Shown here piece by piece: positions 45,851 through 57,800 of a stretch of DNA of 64,000 bases (the stretch's first letter is position 1; the number at the start of each line of letters is the position of its first letter). This stretch comes from Nemania diffusa (lineage: Eukaryota > Ascomycota > Sordariomycetes > Xylariales > Xylariaceae). The notes under the pieces are model-generated. The model was not told the origin of the DNA. It saw only the letters and a list, made by a program, of their open reading frames with translations, and did not search any database. The stretch lies in the NCBI GenBank assembly GCA_038501195.1, contig JBBPUQ010000006.1, positions 4,278,001 to 4,342,000 on the forward strand. Direction: 5' to 3'. The translations under genes were made by a program, and so were the position numbers.

Positions 45851-47199
45851 TTATACGCGTAGGAGCTTGGCAGCATAGTCCTCAATGAGCTGCTCGGTGG
45901 GGAAGCTCAGCTGCTCGAGACCCTGGGCGTAGGGGGTGGGTACTTCGGCACCGGTGATACGTTGGGCGGGGGCATCGAGGTAGTCGAAGCCGTATTCCAT
46001 GGTGGTCGCGAGGATCTCGGCACCCATGCCAGCGAAGGGGAAGCCGGACTCGACCGAGATCAGGCGGCCGGTCTTCTTGACGGACTTAATAATGGACTCG
46101 ACGTCAAGGGGCTTGACGGATCGTAGGTTGATGACCTCGACCTCGACGCCGTACTTCTTCTTGAGGGCCTCGGCGGCGACCATGCACTGACCGACGGTGC
46201 GAGAGAGCGACACTAGTGTGAGGTCCTTGCCCTGGCGCTCGATCTTGGCCTTGCCGAAGGGGATGACGAAATCGTCCTTCTGGGCGGCCTCGGACATGGG
46301 GAAGGAGACACCGTACATCAGCTCGTTCTCGAGGAAGACGACGGGGTTGGGGTCGCGGATGGCGGCCTTCAGCAGACCCTTCGCGTCCTCGGCAGACCAG
46401 GGAGAGACGACCTTGAGACCGGGGATGGAGCCGTACCAGGCGCTATAATCCTGAGAGTGCTGGGCGGCTACACCGGAGGCGAAACCGTTGGGACCGCGGA
46501 AGGTGATGTTGCAGGGCTGGATGCCACCGGACATGTAGAGGGTCTTGGCGGCGCTGTTGACGACCTGGTCAATGGCCTGCATGGCAAAGTTGAAGGTCAT
46601 GAACTCGCACTGCGCGACGTCATAGAAGTGGTTAGTCGGGTATTATTGGCTTACTTCTTTCTCTTTTTCACCATATATATATATATATATGTATATATCG
46701 GCACACACACATATATACACAAATGTAGCCATCGGCGTCTACACATACATGTATATATGAATGTGCACCTGTATATGGTAAAAAGGTGATGGGTCGGAGT
46801 AGGGAATCAACTCACGATAGGAGCCAGCCCGCTTAGCGCAGCACCGACAGCCAGACCGCAGAAACCACTCTCGGTGATAGGTGTGTCGATGACCCTCTTG
46901 TCGCCGAACCGATCCAACAATCCCTTGGTGACCTTGTAGGCACCATTGTACTGGGCAACCTCCTCTCCGAGAATGAAGACCTTCTCATTCTGCTCCAGCT
47001 CCTCGGCCATGGCCTCGTTCAGCGCCTCACGGACAGTGTACTCCTTAGTTCCCTTGACATCGGCGAAGGATCTCCGCTGCGACACGGCGAATGAGGCGGA
47101 CACGGACGAGGTGAGTCGGGGAAGAGCTACGGCTCGCGGGGTTGTCGCGATGCGGGCAGAGGCGGCTAACCTCGCGGCAGGACGAAGATAGCGCGACAT
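45851..47199 (-). CDS. PDB1: Pyruvate dehydrogenase E1 component, beta subunit (mitochondrial)
   Basis: Two exons, 47199-46816 and 46609-45851, with a 206-bp intron; the protein has 380 residues. The first 45 or so residues form an Arg/Ala/Ser-rich mitochondrial presequence ([20 protein letters not shown]). The mature part has [59 protein letters not shown] and, after the intron, [20 protein letters not shown]. The C-terminal half has [14 protein letters not shown] and [16 protein letters not shown]. This is the standard transketolase-like E1 beta, which binds thiamine diphosphate jointly with E1 alpha and decarboxylates pyruvate in the PDH complex. The length and motifs match other fungi. 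The intron holds a (TA)n/(CA)n microsatellite. Confidence 0.96.
46674..46765. repeat. TA/CA microsatellite inside the PDB1 intron
   Basis: Runs of TA and CA with ATGTATATA-type words occupy much of the 206-bp intron. They lie downstream of the donor on the transcribed strand and end well before the acceptor. Confidence 0.75.
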
Positions 47200-48651
47200 T
47201 GTTCCGAGCGGTGGGTGAGTTGCTGGCAGAGACGGGGGAGAGGGAGCGAGGAAGGGATCCGACGGACACGGCGGCCGAGGACGGGAAACCTAAATATAAG
47301 GAATTGGGAAAGGAAGAGGCCAACGAGGGAGGAGGAAGTAGAGGGGGGGAGTGGGTTGGAAAAGAATTAAGTTCGAGGTCCGAGCCGTCGACGGGATGAC
47401 GGGGGGAGGTATTGGGGGGAGGTCGAGCGAGGAGGAAGGGTTGGTGATGATAGGCCGGAGAGGATGGGAAAAGGCGGAAATGTGAGAGTGATTTTTTACA
47501 GAGTGGTTGATTTGATTGCTCGATTAGCGTATCTAGCAGTCTCCAGGCCGTCTCCAGGTACCTTCCCTAGCTCTGTCAGCTTCTTGGTACTTTCACCAAG
47601 TGTTCTCGCGCGGGCTCACTGTCCCAACTTTTTTTTCCTGCTGCCAAACGAAGGAGTTGTTGAGTCTAATGGGAGCCCGCTAAGCCATATATGGCCTAGC
47701 TAGACACCCTTTAGGCAATAGGGCCTAGGGTCTTTATCAACTTCCCTACGTAGATAAACTGCTCCCCTTCCTAGATCGGAACCCCATTTAACACCTCCGT
47801 ACTGCAATTCTCAGCAAGACCCCTAAATTATCGGAATTTAGATCTGCTTTGGATTAAATATTAATTATGTCTTTTCTTTTCTTTCCAAGCTTCCCTCGAC
47901 CTCGATAAATTTGACGTCAATTGGTTATCTAATAATAATTGCCAAGATAGTTGATGCTAACTACATACAGATAGTAGAAAGACCGTAGAAAGACCGGGAA
48001 CCTAGTATCTAAACTTACTTACTCTCACCAACCGTTACACATGGAACGGAGTCGCTAACGACGACACCGGCTCAGAGACCCGCTTCCTCCGTTGGGGACA
48101 CTCCGACGATTGAGTAAGCATAGCGAGTGCCGGTGTCAGCAGCAAGCTGGCAACCAGTTAATTTCTCAATTGATTTGAGCAATGCTTATCTACAAAGAAG
48201 TTGCTAAGATGTAATCTAATAAATGATACAGAAAAACAAAACACATTTTCATGGAGAACATACTATAACAACAGACTGTAATGATTCTTTGTAGGTAATT
48301 CGAGTGTGCAAGTATGATCTTCGGTCTCTTCTCGACTCGAATTGAGGCTTCTCCTATTCTAGGTGACGCTATGGATATGTTCTAGGTAGTAGATGGTGAT
48401 GTGATGCCTGCCAGTTGGCACGACGAGGATCACACATGTATGCCATCTCTCTATATGCCTTTCCGGCCCTTTGTCTTTTGTCTTGCCTCGCCTCGCCTCG
48501 CCATTTTGACCATTAAGTATTAAATGGGTATATAGGTATCAATCGGTGCCGTGGCTATGCCCCACCACGCCGGCTCACCAATTGCGTAATTCTATGTATA
48601 TATATGGTCTCCTTTTCCCTTGTCTTATCATCATCGTCATCACAGTTCGTC
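47200..48651. other. Intergenic region
   Basis: It holds the GA-rich leader and promoter of PDB1 (up to about 47700) and the 3' flank of the sterol methyltransferase gene. No other gene is seen. Confidence 0.4.
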
Positions 48652-49996
48652 TCATTCCTCGGCCTTCTTTCCCACCATCAGGTACATGGGTGTAAAGAGG
48701 TGCTTCTCCGCACCCGCCACGAGGCAGTCTGCCGCCTCGCCGAGGCTCTCCGCCGTCTTCTTGGTACCGGCAGGCGCCAGTTTCACCGTCTCCAAAAGAC
48801 CGGCGAAGTTGTGTGCCAAGAAGCGACCCCACCACGTCATGCGCGCAATTGTGAAAGAGTCGAACATGGTCTGCATGTACTTCCACCGGCCGGCCAGAGG
48901 CCAGTACCACGGGATAGGGTCAGGGCGGTCGGCCAGATCTTCGTGGTGGAGCATCTCGAAGCCGGCGATCTTCATCGCCTCCAGTCCCTCCGAGATCTTG
49001 ACCATGTTGGCGATGCCATCACCCTGCTCGATACCGAGACGGATCTTGCGGTGTTCTATGTTGTCGTTATCGTAGTCATCCGTCATTAACCACTCGTACA
49101 CACCGAATATACCACCGGGCTTCAACACACGGTAGATTTCGCTGTATACGCCTGCTAGCTTGGGGGCGTGAACGGTGGCCTCGATCGCGTAGACGGCGTC
49201 GAAGCTGTTATCGGGGAAATCCATTTGCTATAATCAGTCCGAGTTAGTGATCCGTCGAATATCGGGTATTCAAAAATGGTGGGGTAATTTACCATGAAGT
49301 CTCCTTTGACGAAGGCAAGCTGGTTGGACAGACCCTCCTTCTGAGCGTAGTAGGTAGCACGCTGAATCTGGTAGTCGTTGTTGTTGAGGCCTGTGATGTG
49401 GGCACCGGTGAACTTGGCGATCTCGCGCGCTGGCCCGCCGACGCCGCATCCGACATCGAGAACCTTCATGTTTTCCTTGATACCGATCTGGTGCGCAAGG
49501 TAGTGCTCATGTCGGGCAATGGCTTGGTAGAAGCTCTCGCCAATCGAGTAGCGGCAGAAGTGGAATGACTGTCCCCAGCCGTATTCGTATATATCCGTAG
49601 CGAGGTTGTAGTATCTGGGCGCAACTTTGTTAGCTACCAAGGCCCGTATATACATGGGGTAGCCGTGGATGGGTGTTAGGAACTGGGAAGCAACACATAC
49701 TGTCTTGTTAATGTAGCGTACTCGGCATTTCGTGCCTATTAGATTGGTTTAGTAACGAGAAATAGCGGTGAGGGTTCGGTTCAACGAACAGCACGAATCT
49801 CTTCCGTCTCAACCTCAGCGGCCTTGTTGTCCCAGTGCTTGAAGTACTCGTCTACAGCAGCCTGTTTCGCGTCGCGGCCTTTGGCGAACATAGCACGCAC
49901 ACCACCAGCAGCCTGGGCAGAGTTGCCGTGCATGGCCGCGTTGAACGCGGCATCACGGGCCCTGTCCTGCTTCTCGAGGCCAGTCTTGGTAGCCAT
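48652..49996 (-). CDS. ERG6: Sterol 24-C-methyltransferase (Erg6)
   Basis: Four exons: 49996-49790, 49735-49701, 49614-49293 and 49227-48652. Introns are 54, 86 and 65 bp, giving 379 residues. It shows the Erg6 landmarks [20 protein letters not shown] (sterol-binding region), [15 protein letters not shown] (SAM motif I), [19 protein letters not shown] and [12 protein letters not shown]. The enzyme methylates zymosterol-type sterols at C24 in ergosterol synthesis, at lipid droplets and the ER. The second exon is only 35 nt, encoding [11 protein letters not shown] plus part of a Gln. It restores the segment found in other fungal Erg6 proteins, which supports the model. The first donor reads GTTCGT, weaker than the fungal norm. 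Length and order are otherwise typical. Confidence 0.95.
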
Positions 49997-50987
49997 TGTG
50001 TTGTTGTTATTGTTGAAATGACAGGCAGTGCAGGTTGGGGGATATGGATGTAGGATAAGGCTAATTGTCGAGTCTAAGAGATCAATTGACAGAAGCAAGT
50101 GGCAGAGCACCGTCGAGATATATAACAAGCTGAGAGGAGGGTTGTTGTCACGATCAGAAGCAAGATCAAAATAGGGGATGCGGGTGACTTTTTATGCAAT
50201 CGACTGACTTTTGGTTATCGGCAATCAAATCCACTGAAAAAGCCCCTGTTATTGCCCACCACCTGCAGTAGTTGGTCTACCAAGAGTTAGTGACCGCTCA
50301 CCACTAACACAGGGGCGGGCCCAGCTGCTTGTCGTAGAGACGGGAGCATAATGTGCTAACGATTTACGGGCTAGCGAACCCGATTCCTCCAATCATGCAA
50401 CGATGCGCATTCATTTGTTCCCCAGATCATTTTGCGAAACGACCAATCGCAGGAATCCGAATACGAACCCGATGAAGCTTCGCAGCCACTTCAAGTTGAC
50501 CGTGGCTTGGTCATCGTGGCTTTCGTACTTGTGATCCGAAAAGTACGAATTCGGCGTATTCGAATACTCACCTAGATAGATAATGCATTTTCATCCACAA
50601 CTCAACTTCCGAGTTTCACGATGCGATATCACCTAGCCCATGAAACAGGTAGCCACATGCCTACCTAGGTAGTTATACCTTGAATACGATAAAGATTAAA
50701 GAGGAGTATTATTCGGCCTAGTCGAATCCTTATTACTCCTTTGCCAAACCTCAGCAGCGCACCAAATTTCCTAGTTTAGATCAATATGCTTTCGACAAAT
50801 CTATATCGCGATCTGGAAAGAATACTTTTTCACACGTCGACGCCAGTGGGCTAACGCAAAGACACTCTCTCAACAGGGCCTTGCCACTTGTACGGCTTCA
50901 GCTAACTAACTCAAACAAAGAAAGAAAAATTACATCTTGATAACTTAAACAACCTATCCCTTGTGTGGTTGTGTCACCCATATCGTC
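49997..50987. other. Intergenic region
   Basis: It holds the ERG6 promoter and leader (with a short GTT repeat just above the start codon) and the 3' flank of the ankyrin gene, including repeat copy C. No other gene is seen. Confidence 0.4.
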
Positions 50988-50996
50988 TCAGTACTG
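50890..50996 (+). repeat. Dispersed repeat copy C
   Basis: The third copy of the family at 4143-4415 and 31595-31893 shares the CTAACTAA...AACTTAAACAACCTATC blocks and the ending TGTGTCACCCATATCGTCTCAGTA. Its last bases overlap the stop codon and final residues of the ankyrin gene on the minus strand. Confidence 0.5.
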
Positions 50997-52605
50997 TGAC
51001 ATTAACAGCCTCGTGATAGCTTTGCAACCTCTTGTCTCTGCTAGCCCAAGCACAGTTCTCCCGTATCTGCTTCCTGGGATAAACCTTACCCCACTCTCCA
51101 GCAGAAGCTTAACCATATTCTTGTGATTGTTTAACGTTGCTGTACAAAGCGCAGTTTTATCATATCTGGTGTCTGCGTTTGCGTTAACATCTGCTCCATT
51201 CTCCAGCAAAAGCCTCGCCATATTTTCGTTATTTTGTAACGTTGCCTCGTAAAGCGCAGTTCTCCCGCATATGTCCATTGCGTTGACATCTGCTCCACTC
51301 TCCAGCAGCAGTTTAGCCATATTTTCGTTGTTTTCTAACGCTGCCGCGTAAAGCGCAGTTCTCCCCACTGCGTCTGTTGTGTTGACATCTGCTCCATTCT
51401 CCAGCAGCAGTCTAACCATGTTTTCGTCATCCCTTATTGCGGCGTTCTGGAGCGTGGTTTGACCATGTCTGTCTGTTTCGTTAACATTACACCCATGTTT
51501 GAGAAGTACCTTTACCACATCTCCATTACCTTTTCTTGCTGCCACTTGGAGCAAGACTGGGTTTTTCCAATCTGATTTGGCCTGTGCTGTTTGTTCAATT
51601 AGCATCTCCATAATCGTCTGATCCCCGGCCTTGGCCGCAAGATATAATGCTGTGTGCCCGCTCAAAGTCTTTGCCTCAACATCCACTCCCTCCTTTAACA
51701 TCAATTGCACTACCTCCTTGTGCCTCGCTGAAACTGCAAAATGCAGTCCTGTTGTCCCACTATTAGATCTTGCGTTGAGATCTGAGCCTTTCTGTAACAG
51801 TATTTGGACCACCATCGCATGACCTTTCAACGCTGCAAGGTGCAGTGGCATACAGCTGTCTTTGTTTTTGGTCACAACGCAACTTCCTTTTGCTATAAGC
51901 AATTCCACAATCGGTCCATGCCCTGAAAGTGCCGCATGATGAAGCGCAGAATTTCCCTGGTTGTCTTGTGTTTCAATGTCGGCTCCCAGGTTGAGCAGCA
52001 GTTGAACCAACTCCACTCTACCTTGCATTGCGGCAACGTGAAGGGCTGTCTTCCCTTCATGGGATTTCGTTGCAACATCGACTCCATTCTTAATGACCGT
52101 TTTCAATAAATGTTCATTCCCATCCTCTGCCGCTGCATGCAACCACAAATTTTCTCTCACTCGATTGTATTCCAATGTTGATTCCTTGACTAGCACCTCA
52201 ACTCTGCTTTTACTTTTGTCCCCTTGTCTGTCTCTTTCGATTTGTTTTCGTTCATGGATGTTGAGGATATGTCTGCGCAGATTGTCTTGTCGCCGAGTTC
52301 CCTTGAACGTGCATCTGGGAAATGGGCAGCGAAACTGCGCATTGACACTCCTATGTATCACTTTATGTCGATTGAGATCTGTTCTCAGCCCAAACGCCTT
52401 GTCGCAGCTATCACAACGATGCGGCCGAGAATGAGTTCGATAATGACGGCTTCCAGCCAGCTGTCAATCTTCAAGGTACAATAAAAGAGCTATGAGTATA
52501 GAGTACATACTTGAACTTTCCACGTGTGTTGAAAGTTTCAGTGCAATTACCACACCTGAAACGGCCACCAATTATGGCATATCTGTAATGGCTGTCGATC
52601 TCCAT
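50988..52605 (-). CDS. C2H2 zinc-finger protein with 12 ankyrin repeats
   Basis: Two exons, 52605-52511 and 52449-50988, with a 61-bp intron (GTATGT...GGAAG); the protein has 518 residues. The acceptor was chosen because it completes a perfect first zinc finger. Three C2H2 fingers follow in a row: Cys18/21-His34/38, Cys44/47-His60/64 and Cys73/78-His92/97. After a basic linker, 12 ankyrin repeats run from about residue 130 to the end (TALHVAAMQGRVELVQLLL and similar). Repeats 8-11 are nearly alike (RTALYAAALENNENMAKLLL type), suggesting recent duplication or homogenisation; the last is cut short at LLMSQY. There is no NACHT, kinase or other effector domain. A nuclear scaffold or DNA-binding role is plausible. 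It is divergent with the gene starting at 52966. Confidence 0.85.
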
Positions 52606-52965
52606 GAGTTTTAATAAGTACAAACTTGTTATAGTTAACTAAGGTGAACAAGGCTGTATACATAAACAAGCAGGTAAATTAATAAAGTTAAAACATAGTA
52701 TTTTGCAATAATATATAAAAGGGTAAGCGCTGTTAATAAACAATGTATTTTGCATAAAAAACATAGGGCGCAAAAAGCAGTGTGGCAAACTTGGTACAGG
52801 CTGCCTTTTGTTTTAAGCACCTAAAACTTTGGCCAGAATTATTTAGAGAGCTGACACCCCTCTGCTAAAAATCCTCAAAGCCTTTGCTTTGATCTAGCTT
52901 TTTTACAACCTACTGGCTTATTGATTTGCTTTCACCTCTTTGCCGAGCCTGCACCGTTCTGCACT
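52606..52965. promoter_or_regulatory. Shared 360-bp region between divergent zinc-finger genes
   Basis: The start codons of the ankyrin/zinc-finger gene (minus) and of the minisatellite/zinc-finger gene (plus) are separated by only about 360 bp. The region is AT-rich on the left and pyrimidine-rich on the right. It must hold both promoters, so the two genes may be co-regulated. No known operator motif is claimed. Confidence 0.5.
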
Positions 52966-54043
52966 ATGTCATACCACCACCTAAATCATTTTGACTTGAG
53001 CAGTTCGGGGGAAGATGTTCCTCCAATCAACGAAAGCTCAGAGAATGAGTAAATTTTTTTTTTTTCGCTAATGCAGGTATGCCTCCAGCGTCGATGACAA
53101 TGGGACGGATCTCCCCCTCGACGGCGCTGCTTTCAACCCCTCGTTAATCAACGCCCCCAACGCCCTCGCCCCCAACGCCCTCGCCTCTGACGCCCTTGCC
53201 CTCGCCTCTGACGCCCTCGCCCTCGCCTCTGACGCCCTTACCCTCGCCTCTGGCGCCCTCGCCCTCGACCATAGCGCCGTTGCTGAGGCCTCATTTGACG
53301 CCTTCTCACTTGGCAACCCTGCACCTAACGGCTCTACCCTTCCCCTCGACTTTGGCGCTGTTGCTGAGGCTTCATTTAACGCTTTCTCACTTGGCAACCC
53401 TGCACTTAACAGCTCTACCCTCCCCCTCGACTTTGGCGCTGTTGCTGAAGCCTCATTTGACGCCTTCTCACTTGGCAACCCTGCACCTAACAGCTCTACC
53501 CTCCCCCTCGACTTTGGCGCTGTTGCTAAAGCCTCATTTGACACTTTCTCACTTGGCAACCCTGCACCTAACGGCTCTACCCTCCCCCTCAACTTTAGCG
53601 CCGTTGCTGAGGCTTCATTTGACGCCTTCTCACTTGGCAACCCTGCACCTAACGGCTCTACCCTCCCCCTCGACTTTGGCGCCGTTGCTGAGGCCTCATT
53701 TGACGCCCTCGTCCCTAGTGCTGATGCTCCACTCAACACTCCATTTGTTATCCTCGAGGCCAATGAGAACGTCCATCTCGGTTTGAGCCCTGTTGAAGTG
53801 CCTGACGGTGGAGGGATCGTCAATAATGAACCAAATGGCAACACCAGTTCGAGCAATCATTGCTCCATCTGCGGCAAGGTTTTCAGTCGATCCGGCGACG
53901 TCAATCGCCATATCAAGAATATCCATTCACAGACGCGCCATAACTGCCCTGTGACAGGATGCTCTAACAATAATGGCACAGGATATTCTCGTCCTGATAA
54001 GCTCAAGAAGCATACAGATGAGAAGCACCCGTCGTCAAACTAG
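52966..54043 (+). CDS. Tandem-repeat protein with two C-terminal C2H2 zinc fingers
   Basis: Two exons, 52966-53048 and 53089-54043, with a 40-bp intron (GTAAAT, a long T run, GCTAAT branch and acceptor CTCCAG); the protein has 345 residues. An acceptor 12 bp earlier keeps the frame but leaves a 28-bp intron, too short to splice. After an acidic start comes an Ala/Leu/Asn/Asp-rich part with a 7-residue repeat (LASDALA). Five 27-residue copies follow (each like AVAEASFDAFSLGNPAPN, then a GSTLPL end), plus part of a sixth. The C terminus has two fingers: Cys286/289-His302/307 and Cys314/319-His336/341, the second with a long loop (YSRPDKLKKH). The repeats have no charged or aromatic core and look disordered or beta-solenoid-like. 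Nuclear DNA or RNA binding is likely; the rest is unknown. Confidence 0.75.
53281..53685 (+). repeat. Coding minisatellite, 5 x 81 bp
   Basis: Copies begin at 53281, 53362, 53443, 53524 and 53605, exactly 81 bp apart, and a partial sixth starts at 53686. They differ by a few substitutions and have no indels. The unit is a multiple of three, so the reading frame of the zinc-finger protein is kept. Upstream, a shorter 21-bp unit repeats from about 53165 to 53265. Confidence 0.95.
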
Positions 54044-54489
54044 AGTGCAGAAGAATGTGTCTGTCTATTGACAAGGTTACAAAACCCTATAGGGTAATGA
54101 TATTGGCTTTGGCTGTATCTCGGATGTCTGGTCCCGGTAGGGTCTTAGGGGGATAGGAATCAATTGATATTTCGCTTTATTCTCAACTGCTACAGGCCTT
54201 TTATTGACTCTACAACAAATCCTCTAACACTGCGCCAGATATCGGTGCAACAATTGAAGAAACATCTCTAAACTCTGCTTTCCTTAGGTCTAGTGGTACT
54301 TGAAATTAATGTGACAGTTTAAAATTAGTAAAACTTGTAGTTAAAAGCATATAGTGCCTTTGTTTTTAACGAAGAAAAAACGACTGAATAAAACGAAAAG
54401 TTACTTAGTGTCGTAAAAAATTCCCAGCATAATTCTATAGCCGAAATAGGTAATTTTGCTTTCTTATTTGGGAATAATAGGTCACCTAG
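54044..54489. other. 3' flank of the zinc-finger gene
   Basis: No gene is seen. Base composition is ordinary here and drops sharply in GC after about 54590. Confidence 0.4.
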
Positions 54490-54866
54490 TAGCTAAAAAA
54501 TTTCCAGGACAGTTTTGTTACGATCGTAGAAAGTATGGAAACTAGTTTATTGATTCTATTAACTAAAAACTTTAAGATAAAAAAGAAAGAAAAAAAGCTA
54601 AATTATATATATATATTATATAAAATATATAAATATATAAAACTATAAATAAAATTGCAAATAAAGTTATAAAGTTTAATTAAAGTTTTTTTAAAATAAA
54701 TTTTATAAAGTAAATTTTATAAAATAAGTTATTTTAAAAATTGTAGTTTTTATAAATTAATAAAAATTATAAAATTATATTATAATAAAATATATAAGTT
54801 TTAATGTATAATTAATAAAATAAATATAAAAGTTAATAGTTTATATAAATTATTATATTATTTTTT
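54490..54866 (+). repeat. Direct repeat, left copy (outer part native, inner part mutated)
   Basis: This copy matches 62140-62515, 7,652 bp downstream. Left of a (TA)n tract (about 54603-54640) it is the unmutated version of the right copy, for example TTACGATCGTAG here against TTACAATTATAA there. Right of the tract the roles swap: AGATCGTAGTTCCTACAG in the right copy is AAATTGTAGTTTTTATAA here. Differences are almost all C-to-T or G-to-A. Confidence 0.85.
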
Positions 54867-57800
54867 TTAAAAATTAAAAATTTAATATAAATTAAATTAA
54901 AATTAATTAAATATAATATTTAAATTTAATTTTAATATTAAAATAAAATATTTTATTATTATTTTTATAATTTTTTGTAAATTTATTTATAACTATTGCT
55001 TTTATTTAATTTTATAATTTAATTAGTAATTTTAATTTAATTAATTTATTTAAATAATAATAATTTAATATAATAAATATATTTTTGAAACTTTTTATAA
55101 AATATTAAATATTATTAAAATTATAACTTTTTATAAAATTTAATATTATAGTTTTTTAGTTTTATTAAAAGTTTTTAATTTTAATATTTAGTTTATTTTA
55201 AATTTTAATTTATTATTAATTTTTTTAATTAATAATAAAATTTATAACTATTATAATAATAAATTATTATTTATTTTTTTTAATTTATTTATATAAAATA
55301 GATTTTTTTTTTATATAAACTTAATATATTTAATTTATAATTATATTTTTTTTATTTAAAAATTTTAAATAGTTTAAAATATTATAAATTAAAATAAATT
55401 ATTAAAATATATATTAAAAAACTTTTTTTATATAAAAATATTTTGTTATATTTAAAAAAGTTAATAAATTTTTATTTTTTATTAATTTAAATTTTTGTTT
55501 TTTTTTATATAGTTTTAATAGTTTTATATATAAATTTTTAAATTTATTATATTTAATTAATTAATTTTTATATTTATTTAGTTTATTTATTTATAAAAAT
55601 TTTTTTTTTAAATATAAAAATTAAATAATTTTAAATTTTAATTTTAAATATTATTTTTAAAAATATTATATTAATTATTAAATATTATAAAAAATTATAA
55701 ATAAAATTTAAAACTAATAAATATATATTTTAATTATTTTAATATTTATTTATATAAAAATATAATTTTTAATTTAAATTATAATTTATTTTTTTTTATA
55801 ATATTTTATATTTATATTTAATATTTATTAATAAATTTAAATTTTTTATAAATTTTAAAATAAATAGTTTAATATTATTAAAAAACTAAAATTTTAATAT
55901 ATTAAAAATATAATATAATATATAATAATATTTTAATATTAATTTTTTTATATTATTTATTTTTTAATTAAATAAAATAACAATAATTTTATTAAATTTA
56001 TTAATAAATATTTAAATATAATTATATTTATATTAATTTAAAAATATATTTTTATTATTTATTATTATATATTTTTAAATATTTTATAATATAAATATTA
56101 AATATACTAATTTAAAAGTTTTTTTTTTGTTTTTTTATTATATTTATATTTATAATAATTATTAATATATTAATATAAATTTTTTTAAAAAAAAAGCTAA
56201 TAATAGTTTTATTTTAATATTTATATTAATTTATTTTAGTTTTAATAAACTATTAATATTAATTTATATATTTTTTATAATAAAATAATTTAAAAAAAAA
56301 ATTGTTTTATTTATAGTAGTTTTAAATATTATAATTTTTTTATTATAGTTTTTTAAATTTTAAACTATATTTTTTTAAAAAATTAAATTAATTAAATTTA
56401 TATTTTTTATAATTAATATTTTAGTTTTAATAAATTAAAAAATAGCTATAAAACTTTTAATTATATTTAATTTAATAAATATAAATGTTTTTTTTTTTTT
56501 TTTTTTTTTAAATTTTAACTGTTAATAAATTTATTATTTTTTAAAGAAATATATTAGCTATAATATTATTTATTTTTTATTTATATTAAAAAATAATATT
56601 AAAATTATTTAAAAAATTTATTTATTTAATTTATTTTATTAAAAAAGTTTTTTTAATTAATTAATAAATTAATATTTAATAATTAATAATTTAAAATAAT
56701 AATATTTAAAAGTTTATATTATTGTTAATATTTTTTAATTTTAAATTAAATAAGTTTATTTATATAAAATTATAATTTTTAAAAAATAATTAATAAGTTT
56801 TTATTTATTATTTTTTTTTTTTTATTAAATAGTTTTTTTAGTTATATTATATAATATATTTATTTTAATATATATTAAAACTTTAAATTAAAAAAAAGTT
56901 AATATTAAAATTAATATAACTAGTTTTTTTATTATTTTAAAAATTTTTTATTATTTTAGTTTTAATTTTTATTTATAGTTTTTTTTTAATAATTATATAA
57001 ATAGTTTAAAAATATTGTTAATATAATAAATAAATGTTTTTATAAAGTTATAAAATTTTAAAAATAATTAAATTAATATTATAGTTTTAAAATTTTTAAA
57101 TGTTTAATTTAAAATTGTTTTAATTTTTTTTTTAAATTTATTTTAATATTTTAATTAATTTTTAAAATTATATTTAAATAATTAATTATAATAATTTTAA
57201 AATAAAATTTATAAATGTTTTTTTAAAAGTTAGCTTTATATAAATAATTTATTATTTTTTTATATTATTTTTAATATTTTAAAATTTTATTAAAATAAAT
57301 TAAAATATTATTAATATATATATTAATAAATTAATTAAATAAATTATAAAATTAAATATTAATAAAATTTTATTATTATATAAATTTTATTTTTAAATTA
57401 AATAATAAAAATATTTAATAAAAAATTTTTAATTTAGTTTAAAAAATAATTAAAAAATAAAATTTAATTATTAATAATAATTAATTAAAAATTTTAATAA
57501 TATTAAATTTTAAATATATTTTTAATTTATAATAATTAAATAATATATTTTTTAAATTAAAAATTTAAATAATTTAATTTTTTAAAAATTAGTTTTTTTA
57601 TTAAAAATTAATATAAAACTTTTTATTAATTAAATAAAATTTAAATATAAATAAAATAAATATTATATTTAAATTTATATTTAATTTAATAAATTTTAAT
57701 TTTAATAGTTTTTTTATTTTGTTTTTTTTTTAAAAAGAATATATTAAATTAATATATAATATTATAAAAAGCTATTATTTTTAAATTTTAAAACTATATT

